Translations under genes and position numbers: made by a program
Part shown: one piece after another, positions 58,459-64,000 of the stretch
How positions within the stretch are numbered: the stretch's first letter is position 1
Layout: every line of letters begins with the position of its first letter
Notes under the pieces: model-generated
Told to the model about the DNA's origin: nothing
What the model saw: the letters and a program-made list of their open reading frames with translations, nothing else
Databases searched by the model: none
Source of the DNA: Blastococcus sp. TBT05-19
GTDB lineage: Bacteria > Actinomycetota > Actinomycetes > Mycobacteriales > Geodermatophilaceae
Direction of reading: 5' to 3'
NCBI RefSeq assembly: GCF_003319095.1
Contig: NZ_QOHI01000001.1
Location: forward strand, 1,274,389-1,338,388
Length of the DNA: 64,000 bases

Positions 58459-60780
58459 CTAGGGGTGAGAGCGGCGGCCCGCCGCGGCGCCCCGGCCGAA
58501 GGACGGCACCTCCGGGGCGGCCAGCCAGCGCAGGAAGTCCGCCACCGGCATGGGCCGGGAGATGGCGTAGCCCTGGGCGATGTCGCAGCCCAGCCGGGCG
58601 AGGACGGCGCCGGTCGCGGCGTCCTCGACGCCCTCGGCGACGAGGCGCAGGCCCAGCGCGTGCGCGAGCGACGCCGTGTGCTCGACGATCGCGGCCGCCC
58701 GGCCGTCGCGGTCGACGTCGGCGGTGAGGCTCCGGTCCAGCTTGAGCTCGTCGGCGGGCAGGTGCCGGAGGTAGGCCAGCGAGCTGTAGCCGGTGCCGTA
58801 GTCGTCGATCGAGGTGCGCACGCCGAGCCGGCGCAGCTCGGCCAGGATCTGGCGACCGCGCTCCGGGTCGGCCATGAGGGTGTCCTCGACCAGCTCGAGG
58901 GTCAGGGCCTCGGCGGGCAGGCCGTGCCGGGCCAGGGCGGCGGCGACCTTGCTCGGCAGGTCGACGTCGTTGACGTTGGCCGCGGCCAGGTTGACCGACA
59001 CCGGGACGCGGCGCTCGGGCCACCAGAGCGCGGTGGCGGTGAGCGCCAGCTCCAGCACGGCGTCGGTGAGGGGACGGAGCAGACCGGCCTGCTCGGCGGC
59101 GGGCAGGAGGTCCGCGGGGGAGAGCAGCCCGCGCACCGGGTGCTGCCAGCGCACCAGGGCCTCGGCGCCGACCACCTCGCCGTCGGGCAGGCCGACCTGG
59201 GGCTGGAGGTGGACGACGAGCTGACCGGTCTGCAGGGCGATCCGCAGCTCCTCCATGGTCCGCAACCGGTCGCCGCTGCCGCCGTGCGGGTCGGGGACGT
59301 AGACGTGCACGCCCTCCTGGGCGCCCTTGGCCGCGTACATGGCGACGTCCGCGCAGCGCAGCATCTCCTGGACGGTGGCGGCCGGGACCGGCCCGGTGGC
59401 CACCCCGATGCTGACGCCCACGTGCAGCCGGATGTCCTCCACCGGGAACGGCTGGAGGACCAGCGCGCGCAGCCGCTCGGCCCGCTGCTGGGCCTGGTCG
59501 AGGGACACCCCGGGGAGCAGGACGGCGAACTCGTCGCCACCGAGCCGGGCGAGCAGGTCGTCGGGACCGAGGGCCGGCAGCAGCCGCGGCCCGATCTGGC
59601 GCAGCAGCTGGTCGCCGGCGGTGTGCCCGAGGCTGTCGTTGACCTCCTTGAACCCGTCGAGGTCCAGCAGGAGCAGGGCGGCCTGGTCGCGGGCGGTGGC
59701 CGTGCGCAGGACGCGGCCGGCCTCCTCGAGCAGCGCGCGGCGGTTGGGCAGGCCGGTCAGCTCGTCGGTGCGCGCCTGCTCCTTGACCTCGTTGAAGGCG
59801 CGGACCTCGCGGAAGGTGACACCGGTCCGGGCGACGGCGGCGAGGACGCAGCCGATCGCCAGCCAGGCGGCGGCCACGGGCAGCTGGTCGCCCCAGCCGA
59901 CGGCCAGGACGACGAGGCTGGCGACGTTGCAGACGAGGGGGAGGGCGAGCAGTCGCCAGCCGAGGCGGGTGCGGCCGGTGGCCTCCGGCCGCGGCACGGG
60001 CCGGGGCCGGGCCCGGGAGGCGGCCAGCGAGACGAGCACGATGCCGACCAGCCACACCAGCTCCAGCGGGCCGCCGTCGACGTAGGTGCCCCGGACGGTC
60101 CGGGCGAAGAGGAGCACGTCGCCCACGAAGATCGAGGCGAGCGCGGCGATGACGAGCACCAGGGTGCGGTCCAGGCGGACGCCGAGGATCGAGCCCACGG
60201 CGACCATGAGGGCCAGCAGCAGCACGTCGGTGACCGGCAGGACCATCTGGACCAGCGGCACCGCCTCGCGGCCGGCCGCCGGGTCGAGGTAGGGGCCGAT
60301 CAGGAAGGCCACGCCGACCGCGGTGGTGCCCAGCGCCCCGATCAGCCCGTCCAGCCACATGCTCGGGTGGAAGCGCGGCACGCGGGCCCGGATCAGGACC
60401 ACCATCACCACGTAGAGCATCAGGTAGGCGCTCAGCGACGCGATGTCGACCGCGAGGACCGGGGAGGTCCCGCTGCCGTCGACGCCGGCGGTCCACGTGC
60501 GCAGGGCGTTGGCCAGCGCGTTCAGGACCAGCGACGCGGCCAGCACCCGCCAGGCGGTCCGCTCCCGGGGCACCCGGTGCGAGGCGTGCCAGCAGGCCAC
60601 GGCGGCCGTCAGGTAGGCGAGGTTGTAGAGGACCACGTCGTAGAGGCGGTCCCAGCCCTCGCCCGGTGGCCGGGGCCCGGTGCCGGTCGCGAAGAGCCCC
60701 ACGGCCAGCACCGTGAGCGCGACGAGCACCCAGGAAGAGGGCGCGCGACCGCGCACCGCCGTCCCCTCGTCCTGGCTCAC
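58459..60780 (-). CDS. Membrane GGDEF/EAL protein, paralogue 2
   Basis: A 773-residue paralogue with the same plan: about nine helices, then GGDEF and EAL. The GGDEF motif is intact, but the I-site position reads GPDD, so the Arg that binds inhibitory c-di-GMP is lost. EAL residues EALVRWQHP, LELVEDTL, DDYGTGYSS and VAEGVED remain. GTG 60780 is chosen; longer frames run antisense through the leuS leader. It lies 60 nt upstream of paralogue 1 on the same strand, so they may be co-transcribed, with separate feedback properties. Confidence 0.92.
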   Translation of the reverse strand: MSQDEGTAVRGRAPSSWVLVALTVLAVGLFATGTGPRPPGEGWDRLYDVVLYNLAYLTAAVACWHASHRVPRERTAWRVLAASLVLNALANALRTWTAGVDGSGTSPVLAVDIASLSAYLMLYVVMVVLIRARVPRFHPSMWLDGLIGALGTTAVGVAFLIGPYLDPAAGREAVPLVQMVLPVTDVLLLALMVAVGSILGVRLDRTLVLVIAALASIFVGDVLLFARTVRGTYVDGGPLELVWLVGIVLVSLAASRARPRPVPRPEATGRTRLGWRLLALPLVCNVASLVVLAVGWGDQLPVAAAWLAIGCVLAAVARTGVTFREVRAFNEVKEQARTDELTGLPNRRALLEEAGRVLRTATARDQAALLLLDLDGFKEVNDSLGHTAGDQLLRQIGPRLLPALGPDDLLARLGGDEFAVLLPGVSLDQAQQRAERLRALVLQPFPVEDIRLHVGVSIGVATGPVPAATVQEMLRCADVAMYAAKGAQEGVHVYVPDPHGGSGDRLRTMEELRIALQTGQLVVHLQPQVGLPDGEVVGAEALVRWQHPVRGLLSPADLLPAAEQAGLLRPLTDAVLELALTATALWWPERRVPVSVNLAAANVNDVDLPSKVAAALARHGLPAEALTLELVEDTLMADPERGRQILAELRRLGVRTSIDDYGTGYSSLAYLRHLPADELKLDRSLTADVDRDGRAAAIVEHTASLAHALGLRLVAEGVEDAATGAVLARLGCDIAQGYAISRPMPVADFLRWLAAPEVPSFGRGAAAGRRSHP

Positions 60781-60881
60781 CCGTCGTACATCGGCCGGGA
60801 CGTGCCGGATCTGGAGCCCGGGTCGCGGCCGTCCCCCCGCGGGGGGACGGACGGCCGGGAACGGCCGACGACGCGTCGCGG

Positions 60882-60887
60882 TAGCAT
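60882..60887 (+). promoter_or_regulatory. -10 (TAGCAT) of the leuS leader
   Basis: TAGCAT is followed by exactly 6 nt and the GTG of a leucine-rich leader peptide at 60894. The leader peptide is therefore probably translated from a leaderless mRNA end. Confidence 0.6.
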
Positions 60888-60893
60888 CGGCGC

Positions 60894-60929
60894 GTGACCG
60901 GCCGGCTCCTCCTTCTCCGGCCGTGCTGA
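60894..60929 (+). CDS. Leucine-rich leader peptide of leuS
   Basis: An 11-codon frame reading (M)TGRLLLLRPC-stop, with four consecutive Leu codons (60906-60917). It starts 6 nt after a good -10 and ends before an intrinsic terminator and leuS. This is the layout of a ribosome-mediated attenuator sensing charged tRNA-Leu. Classical attenuators ahead of leuS have been predicted in some Streptomyces. It is too short for normal gene finding. Confidence 0.7.
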   Translation: MTGRLLLLRPC

Positions 60930-60954
60930 CCTGATTCCGATCGGACAGCACGGC
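60900..60954 (+). promoter_or_regulatory. Alternative hairpins of the leuS attenuator
   Basis: Hairpin 1 pairs GGCCGG (60900-60905) with CCGGCC (60917-60922) and holds the Leu codons in its loop. Hairpin 2 pairs GCCGTGCTG (60920-60928) with CAGCACGGC (60946-60954). They overlap by three bases and exclude each other, so ribosome position can choose between them. How hairpin 2 would disturb the terminator is not obvious. Confidence 0.55.
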
Positions 60955-60955
60955 G

Positions 60956-60981
60956 ACCCCTCCTGCGCGAGGGGTTTTTTT
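60956..60981 (+). terminator. Intrinsic terminator in the leuS leader
   Basis: ACCCCTC-CTGCGC-GAGGGGT followed by a run of seven T. It is the only classical T-tailed terminator that I found in the window, and it lies 39 nt before leuS, which only makes sense if read-through is regulated. Confidence 0.85.
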
Positions 60982-61019
60982 CTGCCCGCCGCCGGTTCGA
61001 CCCCCACGGGAGCCCCACG

Positions 61020-63905
61020 ATGAGCCAGACCGACCGTCAGCCCGCCGCCTCCACCGGCGACGGCGTGCCCGCGCACCGGTACACGCCGGCGCTGGCGCAG
61101 CAGATCGAGCTCGACTGGCAGGACCGCTGGGAGGCCGAGGGCACCTTCGCCACGCCGAACCCCACCGGGCGGCTGGACCAGGGCTTCGAGAAGGTGGCCG
61201 ACCGGCCGAAGTTCTTCGCGATGGACATGTTCCCGTACCCCTCGGGTGCGGGCCTGCACGTCGGCCACCCGCTGGGCTACCTGGGCACCGATGTCACCAG
61301 CCGGTTCCGCCGGATGGACGGCGACAACGTCCTGCACCCGATGGGCTACGACGCCTTCGGCCTGCCCGCCGAGCAGTACGCCGTGCAGACCGGCCAGCAC
61401 CCGCGGGTCACGACCGAGGCGAACATCGCCGCGATCAAGGCGCAGCTGCGCCGCCTGGGCGTCGACCACGACGACCGCCGCAGCTTCGCCACGATCGACC
61501 CGGGCTACTACAAGTGGACCCAGTGGATCTTCCTGCAGATCTTCGGCTCCTGGTTCGACGAGACGCAGGGGTTGGCGCGGCCGATCGCCGAGCTGGTCGA
61601 GGAGCTGGACGCCGGCACCCGTGAGCCGGCCGCCGGCACCAACCCGTCGGGCCGCCCGTGGGCGGAGCTGGACGAGGTCGCGAGGCGCACCGTCGTCGAC
61701 GCGCACCGGCTGGCCTACCTGAACGAGGCGCCGGTCAACTGGTGCCCGGGCCTGGGCACGGTGCTGTCGAACGAGGAGGTGACCCCCGACGGGCGCTCCG
61801 AGCGGGGCAACTTCCCGGTGTTCCGACGTCCGCTGAAGCAGTGGATGATGCGGATCACCGCCTACGCCGACCGCCTGCTGGCCGACCTGGACCGGCTGGA
61901 CTGGCCGGAGTCGCTGAAGCTGATGCAGCGCAACTGGATCGGGAGGTCGACCGGCGCGCGGATCCGGTTCGGCTGCGGCGACGAGACCGTCGAGGTCTTC
62001 ACCACCCGTCCCGACACCCTGTTCGGGGCCACCTACATGGTGCTGGCGCCGGAGCACCCGCTGGTCGAGGAGCTGACCGCGGCCGCCTGGCCCGACGGCA
62101 CCGACCCGCGCTGGACCGGCGGTGCGGCGACCCCCGCCGAGGCGGTGCGCGAGTACCAGCGGCAGGCGTCGCGGCGCTCGGAGCTGGACCGGCAGGACGC
62201 CGGCCGCGAGAAGACCGGCGTGTGGCTGGGCGTCACCGCGGTCAACCCGGTCAGCGGCCGCGAGCTGCCGGTGTTCATCGCCGACTACGTGCTGACCGGC
62301 TACGGCACCGGCGCGATCATGGCCGTGCCCGGTGAGGACACCCGTGACTTCGAGTTCGCCGAGGCCTTCGGGCTGCCCGTCGTCCGCACGGTGCAGCCGC
62401 CGGCGGACTTCGAGGGCGGCGCCTTCACCGGCACCGGCCCGATGATCAACTCGGCGAACGACGAGATCTCCCTCGACGGCCTGGACAAGGCCGAGGCCAT
62501 CGCGAAGATCACGGAGTGGCTGGTCGCCAAGGGTGCGGGCGAGGCGACCACCACCTACAAGCTGCGCGACTGGCTGTTCAGCCGGCAGCGCTACTGGGGC
62601 GAGCCGTTCCCGATCGTCTACGACGAGGACGACCTGCCGGTCGCCGTCCCGCAGTCCATGCTGCCGGTGCTGCTGCCCGAGGTCGACGACTACTCGCCGA
62701 AGACCTTCGCCGACGACGACGCCGACTCCGCGCCCGAGCCGCCGCTGTCCCGCGCCTCGGAGTGGACGACGGTCGAGCTGGACCTGGGCGACGGCCCGAG
62801 GAAGTACCGCCGCGAGACCAACACGATGCCCAACTGGGCCGGGTCCTGCTGGTACTACCTGCGCTACCTGGACCCGGGCGACGACGAGCGGATGGTCGAC
62901 CCGGAGCTGGAGCGGTACTGGATGGGCCCACGCAGCGAGGGCGACACCGGCGGCGTCGACCTGTACGTCGGCGGCGTCGAGCACGCGGTGCTGCACCTGC
63001 TGTACGCCCGCTTCTGGCACAAGGTGCTGCACGACCTGGGCCACGTCTCCAGCGAGGAACCGTTCCGCCGGCTGGTCAACCAGGGCTACATCTCGGCCTA
63101 CGCCTACACCGACGAGCGCGGCTTCTACGTGCAGGCCTCCGAGGTCGTGGAGAAGGACGGCCGGTTCTTCCACGAGGGCAAGCCGGTCAACCGCGAGTAC
63201 GGGAAGATCGGCAAGAGCCTGAAGAACATGGTCACGCCGGACGAGATGATCGGCGCGTACGGCGCGGACACCTTCCGCGTGTACGAGATGTCGACCGGCC
63301 CGCTGGAGCAGTCCCGGCCGTGGGAGACCAAGGCCGTCGTGGGCTCGCAGCGCCTGCTGCAGCGGATCTGGCGGGTCGTCGTCGACGAGGAGACCGGCGC
63401 GGTGCGGGCCAGCGACGTCGAGCCCGCCGAGGAGACGCTGCGCGCGCTGCACAAGGCGATCGACGGCGTGCGCGACGGCTACGCGACCCTGCGGTTCAAC
63501 ATCGCGATCGCCCGCATCACCGAGCTGACCAACCACCTGACGTCGGCGTTCGGCGCCTCGTCGCCGGTGCCGCGCTCGGTGGTCGAGCCGCTGGTGCTGA
63601 TGGTCGGCCCGCTGGCCCCGCACCTGGCCGAGGAGCTGTGGTCGCGGCTGGGCCACGAGGAGTCGTCGGCGTGGGCGCCGTTCCCGGTCGCCGACCAGCG
63701 CTGGCTGGTCGAGGACACCGTGCAGGTCGCCGTGCAGGTGAACGGCAAGGTGCGCTCGCAGGTCACGGTGCCGGCCGGCGCCGACGCGGCCGCGCTCGAG
63801 GCCGCCGCCCGGGCCGACGAGAAGATCGCCGGCTACCTGGACGGCGCCACGATCCGCCGCGTCGTCGCCGTCCCCGGCCGGCTGGTGAACTTCGTCCTCG
63901 GCTAG
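61020..63905 (+). CDS. leuS: Leucyl-tRNA synthetase
   Basis: A 961-residue class I synthetase. The HIGH motif appears as [12 protein letters not shown] (about residue 80), the zinc/CP1 editing region has [20 protein letters not shown] and a [19 protein letters not shown] specificity segment, and the KMSKS position reads KIGKSLKN, a variant. The anticodon-binding and C-terminal domains are complete (last part [18 protein letters not shown]). Expression should depend on the leucine-codon leader and terminator directly upstream. An inverted repeat begins at its stop codon. Confidence 0.97.
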   Translation: MSQTDRQPAASTGDGVPAHRYTPALAQQIELDWQDRWEAEGTFATPNPTGRLDQGFEKVADRPKFFAMDMFPYPSGAGLHVGHPLGYLGTDVTSRFRRMDGDNVLHPMGYDAFGLPAEQYAVQTGQHPRVTTEANIAAIKAQLRRLGVDHDDRRSFATIDPGYYKWTQWIFLQIFGSWFDETQGLARPIAELVEELDAGTREPAAGTNPSGRPWAELDEVARRTVVDAHRLAYLNEAPVNWCPGLGTVLSNEEVTPDGRSERGNFPVFRRPLKQWMMRITAYADRLLADLDRLDWPESLKLMQRNWIGRSTGARIRFGCGDETVEVFTTRPDTLFGATYMVLAPEHPLVEELTAAAWPDGTDPRWTGGAATPAEAVREYQRQASRRSELDRQDAGREKTGVWLGVTAVNPVSGRELPVFIADYVLTGYGTGAIMAVPGEDTRDFEFAEAFGLPVVRTVQPPADFEGGAFTGTGPMINSANDEISLDGLDKAEAIAKITEWLVAKGAGEATTTYKLRDWLFSRQRYWGEPFPIVYDEDDLPVAVPQSMLPVLLPEVDDYSPKTFADDDADSAPEPPLSRASEWTTVELDLGDGPRKYRRETNTMPNWAGSCWYYLRYLDPGDDERMVDPELERYWMGPRSEGDTGGVDLYVGGVEHAVLHLLYARFWHKVLHDLGHVSSEEPFRRLVNQGYISAYAYTDERGFYVQASEVVEKDGRFFHEGKPVNREYGKIGKSLKNMVTPDEMIGAYGADTFRVYEMSTGPLEQSRPWETKAVVGSQRLLQRIWRVVVDEETGAVRASDVEPAEETLRALHKAIDGVRDGYATLRFNIAIARITELTNHLTSAFGASSPVPRSVVEPLVLMVGPLAPHLAEELWSRLGHEESSAWAPFPVADQRWLVEDTVQVAVQVNGKVRSQVTVPAGADAAALEAAARADEKIAGYLDGATIRRVVAVPGRLVNFVLG

Positions 63906-63931
63906 GGCCGAAATGGCCATTGTGGCCCTAG
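63902..63931 (+). terminator. Inverted repeat at the leuS stop
   Basis: CTAGGGCC (63902-63909) and GGCCCTAG (63924-63931) are exact reverse complements; the left arm includes the leuS TAG. A smaller TGGCCA palindrome is inside. It is a likely transcript end without a T-run. Confidence 0.5.
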
Positions 63932-63960
63932 CGGGGCCGAAAACCGGTTGCCGGGGGCGG

Positions 63961-64000
63961 TAGAACCAGAGGCGTGACCTCCTCGACCGCGACGCTCGCG
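63961..64000 (+). CDS. Start of the next gene (partial) with leaderless -10
   Basis: TAGAAC (63961-63966) is followed by 7 nt and GTG 63974, opening a frame that reads (M)TSSTATLA to the window edge. Nothing more can be said about the product; the -10 spacing alone supports it. Confidence 0.35.

Noticed and set aside
60894..61019. T-box riboswitch upstream of leuS
   Set aside because: No T-box sequence (AGGGTGGNACCGCG-like) or specifier loop is present; the Leu-codon leader peptide explains the terminator better.
1..64000. CRISPR arrays, insertion sequences with intact transposase, prophage structural genes, rRNA operons
   Set aside because: None was found; the only mobile hints are the HNH gene, the short TnpB-like scar and the hairpin-bracketed insert.

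Overview
The window is very GC-rich, densely coded DNA from a high-GC actinobacterium. The gene content points to the Geodermatophilaceae (Blastococcus, Geodermatophilus, Modestobacter) or a close relative: F420-dependent enzymes, wax-ester/TAG synthase, Flp/Tad pili without an outer-membrane secretin, many GGDEF/EAL proteins, and mostly leaderless transcripts. The family assignment is inference. The actinobacterial character is strong, because the backbone genes (Nif3, zinc ribbon, RNase H/phosphatase, panB, glnA2, glnE, glnA1, RDD, DUF4191, lipA) follow the same order as the Mycobacterium tuberculosis Rv2230c to Rv2218 region, with blocks inserted between them.

Layout. 0-5 kb: lipid/envelope genes on the minus strand (epimerase fragment, wax-ester/DGAT synthase, alpha/beta hydrolase, FUSC transporter). 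5-10 kb: Nif3, zinc ribbon, RNase H/phosphatase, then TauE/SafE, a DoxX-like protein and a PIG-L deacetylase. 9.8-14 kb: a GGDEF/EAL protein, the RNase P RNA gene and a lone HNH nuclease with a possible TnpB relic beside it. 14-22 kb: a complete Gram-positive Tad locus (prepilin peptidase, Flp, TadE, TadG, CpaB, CpaE, CpaF, TadB, TadC). 22-26 kb: a stress-type cluster (baeRF2/Rv2629-like, DUF2795, ChaB) with SigB-like promoters. 26-34 kb: peptidase, GGDEF protein, F420 reductase, nadE-panB operon, universal stress protein. 34-40 kb: MarR regulator, glnA2, a class-I amidotransferase and glnE. 40-47 kb: soluble chemoreceptor, BASS transporter, haem-oxygenase-like enzyme, short-chain dehydrogenase, small membrane proteins and a class-II tRNA-like element. 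47.8-49.3 kb: a visibly less GC-rich insert carrying two unrecognised genes that share a C-terminal membrane module, bracketed by two near-identical 40-nt hairpins. 49-56 kb: glnA1, RDD, GNAT, DUF4191, lipA, a repeat-rich membrane protein and a luciferase-like enzyme. 56-61 kb: two tandem GGDEF/EAL paralogues. 61-64 kb: leuS behind a leucine-rich leader peptide and an intrinsic terminator.

Regulation readable from sequence. Many genes start 5-8 nt after a NANNNT -10 element, so their mRNAs are probably leaderless; the same spacing at rnpB, whose 5' end is fixed by its P1 helix, supports this reading. GlnR-type boxes lie upstream of both glnA1 and glnA2, and glnE (glutamine synthetase adenylyltransferase) lies between them, so transcriptional and post-translational nitrogen control are packed together. 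Four c-di-GMP proteins and a chemoreceptor sit near the pilus locus, which suggests surface-attachment control, although no direct link can be proved from the sequence.
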